DNA from: Pseudopyrenochaeta lycopersici
Taxonomy: Eukaryota > Ascomycota > Dothideomycetes > Pleosporales > Pseudopyrenochaetaceae
Assembly: GCA_003313425.1 (NCBI GenBank)
Contig: NHZP01000027.1
Span: forward strand, 744,001 to 808,000
Reading direction: 5' to 3'
Length of the DNA: 64,000 nucleotides
The notes below the pieces were generated by a model, which was not told where the DNA came from, searched no databases, and saw nothing but the letters and a program-made list of their open reading frames with translations. Of this stretch, positions 47,340 to 58,560 are shown in pieces. How positions within the stretch are numbered: position 1 is the stretch's first letter; each line of letters begins with the position of its first letter. Made by a program: the position numbers and the translations under genes.

Positions 47340-48050
47340 TTGAAAGCGATTAATGAGCCTGCCGCGTCGTTAGCCAGCGTGAACGCCGTGGAATTGAGTA
47401 TTGGGCCGGCCAGCCAATCAGCAATCGCCAGGTCAGCTAAGCGAGACCTGTTGGAACCTGATTGGCTGACACTGCAGTGCCTTACCCCGCACAACCCCGC
47501 GTCCGCCCATGTCATTGGGGATGTTCGGAGGCATTTTTCTGATGAAGAAAAGGTTAAATCAAATCAAGTAGAGACGGTTGGTCTCGAAAAAGGACCGAAT
47601 TTGGAGCTTAACTCAATACAATTTAGGACTTTCAATGCACAAACTAGGCATGAAGCCCCGGGAACATATGACACTTGGCATGAAGCTTCAGTTGATCCTA
47701 CTGAACAAGAAGCCACGATAATTCGAAAGAAGATAGGCATAGCCTACGTGCAGTGTGACCTTCCAACCTGCTGGGCCTCATTCAATGGGCATGCAGTGAA
47801 GTGTCTCATTGACACTGGCGCACAGATGAACCTTTTGAGATATAGTGCGGCCAAGGCATTGAAGCTTACATATGAAGACTATGAGCAAGGTAGCTCGCAT
47901 CAAGATGGAGTGGTTACTGCAAATAGAAGCACTGATCCTTTTGTGGGAACTGCGTGGAGTGTCCCAGTCAAAGTAGGAGAGGTGACTGTTGTCAGTCACT
48001 TCAGGATCGTTCGAAACCTGACGAGATCAGCGATTTTAGGTGGACCTTAG
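47340..48050 (+). pseudogene. Retroviral-type aspartic protease region of the 12.7-kb element
   Basis: In the same frame as gag after two TAA codons. The active-site motif is CLIDTGAQMNLL (DTG at about 47812), with the second half ending SAILGGP before a TAG that stands where ILGxPW would have Trp. A CAGCCAATCAG hairpin (47411-47468) lies inside the coding frame. Confidence 0.75.
47411..47468. repeat. Hairpin-forming repeat, copy 1, within the protease frame
   Basis: A perfect 11-bp outer stem, CAGCCAATCAG (47411-47421) with CTGATTGGCTG (47458-47468), and an inner CAGGT/ACCTG stem. Confidence 0.75.
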
Positions 48051-48309
48051 TGCGCTTCAGCAAGGTTATTAATTCAGTATAACGTATATAGAAGGATCAC
48101 GTGCAGGATCATTTCTAAGAATGGAGACAGAAACGCCGTCTTCATAGCCTCTGATCCTGCTCCGCTGCATCCGAGAGACCATGTGCCGACTCCTAAAGAT
48201 AAGGAAAACATGTAGCAGACACCCTTTCTAGGGAGGAGTGTCTGGATTTAAGTGGAAGATACCTAGGGCGATGTTTCAGTTCAGAATCTTATTTATCTTA
48301 TGCTTAGGT

Positions 48310-50260
48310 TAAGTATATTCAGGAGGCTGAGTTTGTGAAAGCTTCTGTTGGATTTGGCGAATTTTCACCTATTTTTACGACTAATGATAAGCAGCAATTT
48401 GAAGAATAGGCAAAGCAAGTAATAAGCTATAGAGTTGGAGCCTCTGAGGATCCTTTAGCTGTGCGAGAATTGGAGTCTTTTTCAGTTATATGTGAACTTA
48501 ACCGTCAGGCGCAATAGGAAAAGAGAAGGAAGTACACAGGCAGTCAGGTCAATACCCTGCATAAGAGGGTAGCTGACAAGGTGCGACCTGTGGATATTCC
48601 TGCGGCATCAGATATTAAGGAGTTTGGGCGTGAGGATTGGAAGCGACATGCTGTTAAACTGCAACTCTTAAGAAAAAGTCTGAGACCTCCTGATATAGGG
48701 CCTTTTGATCACCTTTTTGAATGCAGACATGCAGCATTCCCACGGGGCACAAGATTGACACTAGAAAGGCTAGCCTCACAAAAGTTTGGATCTGAGTTAA
48801 CAAAATTAGAAGTTCAGCTATTTATTGAAATGTTGATGAACAGAGAAGGCGCGATCGCTTTTACTTTCTCTGAGACAGGACGAATTATTAAGGATGTATG
48901 TCCTCCATATAAGATACGGACTATTAAACATAAAGCTTGGCAAGAAAAATCGTTCCCAATAGCGCGAGCTGTTGAGGAAGAGGTAGTTACAATGTTCAAT
49001 GACAGACTCAATAGAGGGGTACTGGAAAGATGCGCCAGTCAGTACAGAAACTCATGGTTTCTGGTCAAAAAGAAGGATAAGAGTCATCGGATAATACTTG
49101 GGTCAATTAAGATGAACGCAGTGTCTCTCAGGGATGCTAATCTGCCTCCGACAGCAGATGAATTCTCTAAGCGTTTTGGTGGATGTCGTATTCTGTCTCT
49201 CATGGATCTATTCTCAGGATATGACCAGATCACACTTCATCCAGACAGCAGAGACATGACTGCCTTTCATACGCCAGTTAGTTTGCTTCGATACTGTACG
49301 ATGGTTCAAGGCGCGACCAACTCAGTTGCGGTCTTTCAGCGAGTAGTTACAAAGATTATAAAGGATCATTAGCCATATACTATTCCTTTTATAGACGACA
49401 TTACTGCTGGCGGTCCTAAAACTGACTATAGAGGAGAAGAAGCATTTCCTGGAGTAAGAAGATATGTGTTGGAACACATTCAGCAGCTAGACAGGGCTCT
49501 AGCTGACGTAGAAAGAGCTGGAGCTACAATTTCAGGCAAGAAGTGTCATTAGGGAGTCTCCAGATTGGGGGTAGTTGGATATGAAGTTACTGCGCAAGGA
49601 AGACATCCAGATTAACAGAAAGTAGCCAAGATTCTAGATTGGCCAGAATGCAGAAACGTGAAAGAAGTAAGGGCGTTTGTGGGTATCTGTGTCTACTACA
49701 GGATATAGGTGCCTAGCTTTGCTATTCGCGCGAAGCCCCTGTTCCAGTTAATAAGGACTGGCGTTGAATGGACATGGCAGGGGGCTCAACAAGAGGCTAT
49801 GCGTACCTTAAAGCAATACATTACTTCAGCCCCAGCGTTAGCGAGTCCTGATTACAAGAATAGAGGTATGCTTTTTGTGGCAGTAGACGCGAGCAAGGAA
49901 GGCGCAGGCGCGTCTCTTGAACAGATTGGAGCAGACGGAAAAAGACATCCGTGTCGATTTGAAAGTACAATATGGTCAAAAGCTGAGAGCCTCTGGCACT
50001 CAACAAAGCTTGAGTGCAAGGCGGTATTATGGGCGCTAAAGAAATTCAGAACCTGGCTATATGGACAACATTTTACCATTGAAACGGACGCGCAGACGCT
50101 CATTCATCAACTCAACAGATCATCGCCTGACGTTCCTGGGTCAGTCCAAAACAGGTGGCTCGCAGCTATCCTTACCTGGGACTTTGACATTAAGCATGTT
50201 CCTAGAAAGAAGAATGTCGTTGCTAATGCGTTGTCACGTTATCCGAAGCCAGAAGGATAG
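48310..50260 (+). pseudogene. Reverse transcriptase and RNase H of the 12.7-kb element, several TAG stops
   Basis: The frame differs from the protease frame; the change falls between about 48230 and 48310. RT landmarks: ILSLMDLFSGYDQITLH (about 49190-49240), FHTPVSLLRYC, QGATNSVAVF, and the catalytic IPFIDDITAGG just after a TAG at about 49371. RNase H starts at FVAVDASKEGAGASL (about 49868), followed by ETDAQTLIHQL and HVPRKKNVVANALSRYP. Stops at about 49371, 49551, 49613, 49706 and 50258 are TAG (or a Gln/Trp position), consistent with RIP. Confidence 0.8.
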
Positions 50261-51955
50261 GAACAGCCAGACAAGACTGAAGACGACCTCGAAGATTTCA
50301 TTGAAAACCTGGTCGCTAACCTCGAGTTTGCCTCGCCTGCTGAGACGAGTAGGGTACTGAATGAGCAATACTCAGACGAGTCAGAAGCGATTACTCAGTT
50401 CTTAACAAGATTTAAGAAGCCTGAAGGCCTCACGAGGGCACAACTTCAAGCATAGAAAAAGAGGGCGATGAATTTCTTTGTGCGAGAAGGCTATCTGTTC
50501 CGGAAGTCTATAAGGAATATAGCCATTCGTCGAGTTGTGGATGATCCTAATCTTAAGACTGCAGCTATATGGGAAGTACATCAACAGATTGGTCACAGAG
50601 GAGTGAACGGCGTCTATTTAATGCTTACTCAACAATACTGGTGGGAAAGGATGCATGAGGAGGTGCGACGCACGATTGCATCATGCGAACAGTGCCAGCG
50701 AAGATCATCAAGTCGTAAGCAAGAGATGCTGACGAATACCTACTGTCACGCGTTATGGGAACGAGTTACTATGGACGTTGTTTACATGCCGCATTGTCAA
50801 GGAAAGAAATTCATCGTGATTGCACGAGAATACCTTAGTAGATGGCCAGAGGCACGAGCAATAGCTGACAACAAGTCATCCACTATCGCTAAGTTTTTAT
50901 ATGAGGAAATCTTGTGTCGCTGGAGCATGACAAGGACGCTTACTGTGGACGGCGGGCCTAATTTCAGAAAGGTAGTCAAAGCCCTTGCTAAGATTTATCG
51001 TATTAGGAGGATCCAGGCATCAGCATACAACCCTCAGGCTATAGGAAAAATTGAGGGTGGTCACAAGCCAATATGCAACGCACTGGCAAAGCTTCCTGGA
51101 CCTTAGGTTAATAATCTTCCGACAGTATTGTGGGCAGACAGAATTTCTACTCAGAGTTAGACTGGATATTCTCCTTATCAGTTGGTCACTGGTCAGAATC
51201 CAGTACTTCCGATTGAGCTTGCTCTTCCAACATGGCAGACATTGCCATTCAGACAAGTAACATCAAGAGGCCAGTTATTAGCAGTGCGAGCTATGCAGCT
51301 AGATTTGAGAGATCAATTTCTTAAGGACGCAGTGTCAAGAACTAAGCGCCTACGACGCGAAAAGAAGGAATATTAGGACGATCACAGGGAGATTCGTCAA
51401 GAAGAAATCAAAGACGATGACTTCGTACTGATGTGGGACTCAGCTAGAGACATTAACATGTCAAGAGACAAGAAGCTTGCGAGCAGATGGCTGGGACCAT
51501 ACAAAGTCTTTCATGCTGACCAGGATAAAGGCAACTATCAACTCATAGACCTTGACGGCACGCGATTCAGAAACACTACCCCAGGATGGAGACTTAAACT
51601 GTGGGTACCTCGAGATGAAAGCAAGGTCGCTCAGGAGCATCGAGGTCGTGCAAAACTATGGGATCCTTCGTTGTGGGATGCTGAAGCCGACTTTTCACCA
51701 CCGCCTGCTCAATCTGACAACTCTTAAGATAATAAGTTCACAGTCATTGAAAATCCTAACCAAGACGCGATTCAGTCACAAGAGAAAGAGAATAATCCTC
51801 CTACAGACTTGGATTCATCTGAAGATATGATACAGCCAACTGCGCGCAGCCATCCTATCATCATACCAAGATCTTTAACAGAGACTGAGAGACGACAATA
51901 CGTTCGAATACCTGATTCAGAAATTGGTTCTGACTCAGAAGATAAGCTTGCTTAA
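50261..51955 (+). pseudogene. Integrase and C-terminal pol of the 12.7-kb element
   Basis: Same frame as RT. The zinc-binding HHCC part contains GHRGVNGVYLMLTQQYWW and CEQCQRR; the catalytic core has MDVVY (D), TVDGGPNF (D) and GKIEGGHKPI (E), giving a complete DDE set. The C-terminal region has FVLMWDSARDINMS and KLASRWLGPYKVFHAD, as in Ty3 integrases. It is interrupted by TAGs (about 50454, 51106, 51376) and by a TAA at 51727, and ends at the TAA at 51953-51955. The purine tract GCAGGGGAGGGG follows at about 51985. Confidence 0.8.
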
Positions 51956-52180
51956 GCCCAGGGGACGGGCTTTCATCTTGAAGCAGGGGAGGGGCTGTAT
52001 TTCCTTTGTCAAATTTTCGCATATTTTTACACATTCAGCATCACACACACGCAGCGCAACCTCCCAGACACATAAAAATGAGTCAAAACTGAACGAAATA
52101 TCATTTAGAGCCGCTGGGAGGTCGATCTCCTGGTTGCGCGATCGAAAATAGTGGAGAAACCAGGGTGTTGAAGGATCTGG

Positions 52181-52232
52181 CCAATCAGCAATCGCCAGGT
52201 GAGCTTAGCGAGACCTGCTGAAATCTGATTGG
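52181..52232. repeat. Hairpin-forming repeat, copy 2, between pol and the extra ORF
   Basis: CCAATCAG ... CTGATTGG with an inner CAGGT ... ACCTG pair. The sequence closely matches the hairpin at 47411-47468 over its whole length. Confidence 0.75.
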
Positions 52233-52300
52233 CTGGACAACTTGATATCTGCGCCAACAGCAGCAACGCAACCACGAGATCACGGAGCGACAATTCGAAG

Positions 52301-55300
52301 ATGCAGAATCAATTGAAGGAGGTGGAAGATGAGATGATTGATATTTTTAAGTGTGAAGGTGAGTTTATAGCTGCGTTTGGCAGTAAGATGAGACCCGCTC
52401 AGGAAACGTTCCTGAGTGGCCAACTCTTAAGAGGACCCGCTATGCCAGCCAATCAGGCAACAGGAAGGAGTTAAAATGATAGCAACTTCACCTTTTACTA
52501 CGTCGTCGAGCCTTGGCGGGGCTTTCAAGTAAAGTTAGGGAGGGAAAGATACCCTCCGCCGCTCGAACCCCCTCCAAATCTCGAGCCTGCGGTTGATCCT
52601 ACAGGGCCTGAGTTTCTCTTTCTTGCTTCCTGTCACTATCTATTGAAACTTTCTGAGGTAGACACACGAGTGCCTGTCAGGTACAAACTTCAAGCGATGT
52701 CACAGCCGCCTCAGACACCCAAACAGCCTGGGAAGCGTCCACTCCCACCGTCAAACCCAAATCCTCAACCAACCACAACTACAATTGAGCCTGCGCCGAC
52801 GGAGATCGTACGATTTACTAGCAAAGAAGCTATCAAAGACTACGGAACCGAGCTTAAGCGTTATAGTAACGTTGAAGTCCCTTGGCACGCAGGGATCACA
52901 GTAGACACTTGGGTTCGAAGCTTGCTGCAAGTCTCGCCTGTTGAACAGAAGGGCATGGTAGATGATTGGATGGTGGCCTTAGCGACTTACTTTGACAAGA
53001 CTTCGACCCTTATTATCGCGACTAGAGAATTCCTGAAAGGAAGACCGAGCCTGATGTCGCAGTATGGAGGCATCGCTGCTTTTGAGCAGCAATATCCTAT
53101 ACTCAAGGACATAGACACTTACAAGAAGAAGAGGAAAAAGGAGACAGAGAGCGCGTTTGCCTATCTGGACGAACACCATCAGCATGTACTGAGGCAGGTT
53201 CTCATTCCATATTCCGTTCAGGTGGTGTACTCGCACTCTGGCGTGACGGCAGTCCAATGGTTACTGCGCAGGACCTCGCTGGACAACCTCGCTCCCTTCC
53301 TTAACACAGCTCTTTACTATCGACGACAATCTGCGAGGAGGAGGCAGGATGGATTTGTTAACATCACTGACTGGGAAGAAGTACGTCAGCAGATAGCCAA
53401 CATGCCTGCTTGGATAAAGAAGTATTATGAGGATGGCAACGCCGAGTTGCGCGGCATCGTTATCAAGCACAAGATGCCTGCCTCCAAGATCACAGCCGAC
53501 AATATAGACACGCGCTCTAGACAAGGGTACCTTGACTGGATGTTCTGGACAGAGGCAATCAAATGGTATGGAAAGCAATTGCATGCAGGGACGAAGCTTC
53601 CTCTGAATGTGCCTATTCCACCTGAGTGGCTGCGGGAGAATCATTTCAGGTATCATGAGCAGACTAAGTTACTTCTTCCTGCTGCTGGCGATAGCAAGAA
53701 CGATTCTGCGACTGAGGCTGGCGTCCAGACGACAGCCTTAGCGATAACTGCCTCTGAACGTGCTGGAAGCCAAAGCCCAGCCACTTCATTAAACATTGGA
53801 GGGCGCACGCAAGTCATTAAGCCTTCTAGTCTTAGTTATCGACGCACAAGCAAAGAATTTGGAAGCGACATCCAGAATGAGCTAGAGAAGCTAGGCGAGC
53901 CTCGAACGGACAGGCTGTCTGTTACAGCTGAAAGCATTCAAGAAATCCAGCCAGAAGAACGACGTTTGAGAGGAAACAGGCGCACTCAACAACAAGTCAA
54001 GGCAGTAGAGGCCCTTCAAGAGAAATTCCGTCTTGGGCGGCGTCAGAGATTTCCCTCTACGCAGCCTCTCGCTCCAGATGAGATTCGCGTGAGAGACTCA
54101 GAGTCAGTGAGGCAGTTACGCGAAGAGTCAGAAATGCTGTTAGCAACACTTGACGACAGTATTGACGTTCGAGACTCAATTGAAGAAGACATCTCGCTTG
54201 AAACCAGCATCGCAGTGAAATCGCGCAAGGGATGCAACTGTATGAACAAACAGTCTGCTCTAGTCAAGATGACCGCGTCGCTCACGTCTAGGAAGTTGAA
54301 TGATGGTGAGCGCGTCCAGCTGATTGATACCTGGTATCAAGAGTGTGTGAATTTCAGCACTCTCAAGGATAGGCAGGGTAGTCAGGTATTCGACCATCGC
54401 AGGGTGTGCTGGCAACATTACCGTTACGTGGCTGGCAAGATAGGCCTGCTTACTCGAAGCCTCAGCATTTCAAACACAGTTCAGCTGCTCAAGATACTAT
54501 ACCATCGTCAGGATAGGTGGGGTCAGCTTCAATCGGACCCAGTAACTCAAGTTCTGTTCTCAGCCCCGTTTCGAGGAGACTATACGCATCAAGACCTGAA
54601 GAGCTATCGTTATCGCCCGGCAAAAGTTCGAGTCCAAATTGACTGGGACGAAGTTGCTAAGGCTCTTGATTGGGGAGTATATGTTAAAGCATTCAAGGAA
54701 TACGGCAGCATTACCTACGACGCCTTCAGCTGGATTTTTAAGGATCCTGAGCTAGTCTCAATCCTTGATCAAAGTTTTGACATGTACCTCTACCACACGC
54801 GGCTAATTGATAGCAAAAGCAACCTTGGCTGGTGTCGGGTAATGTATCATTCGTTGATGCAGCAGCTTGTGCGAGGTGACGTTGAATACTGGCTGCTGTA
54901 CGCAGTCTTGCGAAAAGAGCCTAACCTGATTTCCTACCCTTACTACACGAAATACACCAAGCCTGGGGATAGGACTTACTTCCGTCACGTTGACTTGAAC
55001 ATCTCTGAGGCTGTATACTCAGGCAGAGGCGTGGACATCATCCAAGGAAGCGTCTCTTTTGACGATGAAGATAAGGACAACTGCACGCAGATACTACGTG
55101 GCTTTCATAATATCATCCACAAGTACCAGAACTGGCGAGAAAACTCAGGACTCAAGAACTCCACTAGTTACATTGAGGGATGGGACGATAAGAGGGACTG
55201 GCCAGAGAGTTGCAGTGCGAAATTCCCTGACGTTGAATGGTTCAGCCAGCCTTGCAAGGCTGGTCACGTCCGCATCTCTGATCCTAGGCTGCCTCATGGA

Positions 55301-56158
55301 TCCACTGGGCCTGCAACCAAGCAACGACGAACTATCTTGCCTTAGTTTGTCAAGGTGGAAGAGGACATAACTACGATGGAGATTCCTGAGATGGGCTCCT
55401 ATCAAGAGCTCGCTGCTGCCTTTCAAAGCTTGACTGCCGCGCCAAAGTCACCGTCTGGACACTCAAATCACTATGGCGGCGTCAAGTAGGCCTTTCCTGG
55501 AGATATTACACCAGTGTACTCGTCAAACATTGCTAAGGCTGTGAACTGTCAGCTGAGATGGGATTCTCCGCTGGTTTTAGAGGAACTGACTGACTTGTTC
55601 ACGGATCAGCCTGACCCTGGTTTGATCCGTCAATTTATCAAGGATACTAGGAAGGCTACGGTAAAGATGATCAAAGAGCATTGGGTTGTCTGCCAGCATC
55701 ATGAGAAGCTTGCTTTTAGGGAAGACAAAGACCTCGGCGTACCTAACAGGTCGTTCTTCTCAAACGAAGGTATGAATCCAGCTCAGGAAGCTGAGTGGTG
55801 GAAGCACGATAGGCAGGTTGAACAACGCACTGCCCTAGACAAGGTTCTTGAGGAGCTTTCTGATAATCCTGATGGCAAGGCTGCTAGGATGCTGGACAGG
55901 AAGGAGAAACCGAGGCGCCTGTCCATCCGAAGCGCTACTGAGTCTCCACAGACTTCAACTCATGCCGGTTCACGAAGGTCGTCATCGCAGCAACAGGCGC
56001 TAGGTCAGTATTCGCCTGGTCAGTCACCTATGGGACCTCCTCCTGCGCCTTCTCGTCCTGGGCAAGCGCAACCTGACATGAGCGCGTCAAATCTGCATGC
56101 ACCGTCGCAGACTCCTCGTCGTAGCAAGAGGATTGAGGAGATCAAGAAGAAGAAGTAA
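52301..56158 (+). pseudogene. Accessory ORF of the 12.7-kb element; C-terminal region resembles PhyH-type 2OG/Fe(II) dioxygenase; three in-frame stops
   Basis: A single frame of about 1285 codons from the ATG at 52301 (MQNQLKEVEDEM), broken by TAA 52472-52474, TAG 55343-55345 and TAG 55487-55489; the largest uninterrupted part runs from the ATG at 52697 to 55345. The N-terminal third is helical, then a charged linker (53690-54200) with GCNCMNKQS. The 54980-55110 region has YFRHVDLN (H and D codons at 54986 and 54992), IIQGSVSFDDEDKDNCTQIL and RGFH (H codon at 55106). This HxD ... DD..N-C ... GxH spacing resembles phytanoyl-CoA-hydroxylase-type dioxygenases (HxD, then nGcL..vPGSH). The C-terminus ends in a Pro/Ser-rich tail with RRSKRIEEIKKKK. 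It is not a known Ty3 protein (no envelope signal peptide or membrane span seen). The dioxygenase call is inference. Confidence 0.6.
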
Positions 56159-56402
56159 GGCTTGACAGACTCTGATTGGCTGAGTGCCTCCAGGTCGTTT
56201 GAGGGATACTAGGACGATGGCATACTTGCTGGCGTCTTCAACAGTGAGGTTGAGGCGCATTTTCTTTTGTTTTTCCTACTGTCTTTGGGAGATTTGACGA
56301 TGAAGTGCGGGAGTTCATGAAGGAACCTGCACAATTACGAGGACTGCTCCTCCTGCAGAAATGCAGCCTATGCTGCCTTCCCTTTGTTCGTGGGGCAACA
56401 AT

Positions 56403-56432
56403 TTCTTTCTTTCTTTCTTTCTTTCTTTCCTT
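56403..56432. repeat. (TTTC)n microsatellite
   Basis: Run of about seven TTTC units between the accessory ORF and the 3' LTR. Confidence 0.9.
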
Positions 56433-56537
56433 TTCCCAGTTCTCTTCTCCTCCTGCTGGTAGTTCTACTTGCGAGGAGAAGGAACGATAAGTAGGAGTTG
56501 TGAGCTCAATGGGACTGAGCTCGAAGTAGGGGAGGTT

Positions 56538-56910
56538 TGTGCCGTTGCACAGGGTACCTGGGCAATCAGGTGATGATGGGTTTCCTTTGTCAGCGAGATT
56601 TGATGATAAGACTTGGAGATGCGAGAGATCTCAACGTCATGCACCAAAACCTCATGCACCACACACTACGAGAATTCACTTCAAAACTGAGATTTTGCAA
56701 AGTAGCTAGTGCATTAGTTACGTCAATTCAATAAGATTTCAGACCATTTTGTTTATTACTTTTAATCAGGCTCCATACTTACCTTCGTTTCTAGCAGACT
56801 GCACAGGCAGGGCTGCTCCTGTTATTTACGCACGCTTGGATTCCAACGTTACCTCTCATTCACAACACCAGAACTGCGGGATTGTGCCGAACCACCTTGT
56901 TAACTCCACA
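56538..56910 (+). repeat. 3' LTR of the 12.7-kb element
   Basis: 373 bp, TGTGCCGTTGCACAGG to TTAACTCCACA, followed by CTAG. Confidence 0.93.
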
Positions 56911-58183
56911 CTAGCAGGATAATTACATTAACTACTTATAGGATAAATAAACAATAAATTATTTGCTAGGATATAACGACGAGTATACTATAAACTAAAT
57001 TTTATTATAAATAAGTAATATACTAATAAATTATAGTAGACCTATATAAATCTAGGATATAAACGCTATAAGCTAGAAAAGGAAGTAAACAGTTTTAAGG
57101 AAAATTCTTTTTTAGATAGAAACTAGAAACTAAACCTTCCTATAGTAAGAAGGCTAGAACTAGGTAAGGGATTTGTCTATAACTAGACAGCACTAATAAG
57201 CAGTATTAGGCTATCTAACAAAAGGAAGAGAGTCTCTTCTAACTTAGAATAAAACTCTAAGGAAAGGAGCTAAAGGCACTAATAGATTCTAGATTATAAG
57301 TAAACTACATCTCTAAGACAGCTATATTAAAAGCAGGGCTATAACTTATCTTAAAAAAATACTCTACTAAATAATAGTAGTAAATAGAAAATTAGGAGGG
57401 ATGATAACCTACAAGGTTACTACTAGCCTTAGCCTAGCCTCTAAAATATACTAGGTTAGACTAGACGTCTTTAGGACGGCTGCCTACAATATTATACTAG
57501 GACTACCTTAGTTAAGATACTATAACCTAGTAATTAACTAGACAAAATAAAGAGTGTCTGTACGTATAAAAGATAAACGCGAGAATACTTACGTAATAGT
57601 TATATATCTTAGTAGATAAGAAGATAATAATAAGTATTAAGCCTTCGCGAAAAGCTAAGAAACAGCTACTTTATTAGCAGCTAGTAAAGAACACTAAGAA
57701 GAATAAAGAGTTTATTACTACTCCTAAGATCCTAAAAGAATATAAGGAATTTAGAGATATATTTACTAAAAAGGTAAGAAGAGGAGTACTACTAAAACAC
57801 TAAGAATAGGACTATAAGATAGAACTTATAGAAGGTAAGCAGCCTAGGTTCGTACTAATATACTTCCTAAGCGATTATAAGCTAGGCGCCCTAAAGAAAT
57901 ATATTAATAAAAATTTAGTAAAGGATTTTATTAAGAAATCTAAGTCTTTAGTAAGATATCCTGTTCCGTTTATACTAAAGAAAGATAGAGTACTAAGGTT
58001 ATGCATTAACTATAGAAAGTTAAATAACATTACTAAGAAGAATTACTACCTGCTACCTAATATATAAGAACTACGCGATAGATTAATAAGAGCTTAATAC
58101 TTTACTGCGCTAGACTTAAGAGGAGCGTATAACCTTATTAGAATAAAAGAAGGAGAAGAATAAAAGACTGCCTTTAGAACAGG
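56911..58183 (+). mobile_element. Second gypsy relic, 3' continuation (protease and RT), truncated
   Basis: Continues the relic from 44181. NYLQDKQTINYLLGYN (about 56930-56980) matches LQDKRTILYFLGNN in the complete gypsy copy (about 36055-36095), showing continuity across the inserted element. Protease relic ALIDS at about 57275; RT pieces RLCINYRKLNNITKKN (about 57990-58040) and ALDLRGAYNLIRIKEGEE (about 58110-58160). It breaks off at about 58183 in mid-RT. Confidence 0.75.
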
Positions 58184-58560
58184 GATGCATAAAATTTAGT
58201 AATTAGTAAATCTAGTAATTACTTAGTAATTACTAATTACTAATTACTAATTACTAAAGGTATACTTAGTAATTACTAAATTATAAATTAGTAAAAATCT
58301 AGTAATCTATATTTTATATTATATAGTTACTAGTAGTAAAATCTAGATTCTTTAACTATTAGAGACTAGAATATATTAATAAATTATATATTAAAAAAAA
58401 AGTACTTAAATTTAAATAAAAAATCTTTATTAATCTATTAAACTAACTAAATTTATAAAACTAACTAAATAAACACTACTATTATATATTAATAATATTT
58501 AGACTATAATATCTTATTATTCTATATATTATAGTATAGTAATATATAATATTATAATTA
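58184..58560. repeat. AT-rich tail with TAATTAC-type short repeats
   Basis: Multiple short repeats of AGTAATTACTAATTAC (58190-58300), then simple AT-rich sequence to 58560. No gene. Confidence 0.6.

Larger units (their letters stand above)
44182..56910 (+). mobile_element. Young 12.7-kb Ty3/gypsy-type retrotransposon with a long extra ORF downstream of pol
   Basis: Two 373-bp LTRs (44182-44554 and 56538-56910; TGTGCC...CCACA) differ at only four sites by eye. The target duplication is CTAG (44178-44181 and 56911-56914; a fifth matching A makes the edge ambiguous). A primer-binding-type TGGCGAAGCCC starts 5 bases after the 5' LTR, and GAAGTAGGGGAGGTT precedes the 3' LTR. The interior encodes gag, DTG protease, RT, RNase H and integrase in Ty3 order, then a second long frame. 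It interrupts an older gypsy relic. GC content is normal, with only scattered TAG/TAA stops. It is much longer than a usual Ty3 element (5-8 kb). Confidence 0.92.

Noticed and set aside
52301..56158. Accessory ORF as a retroviral-type envelope gene
   Set aside because: No signal peptide, furin-type site or membrane span visible; motifs fit a soluble enzyme better.
44181..56734. Two near-identical 65-codon frames starting MCRCTGYLGNQVM at both ends of the large element
   Set aside because: They lie within the two LTRs; repeated because the LTR is repeated, not because of a gene.
31804..58560. Giant cargo transposon (Starship-type) as explanation of the whole block
   Set aside because: No tyrosine-recombinase captain (DUF3435-like) gene was recognised at an edge; nested LTR elements with their own TSDs explain the block.
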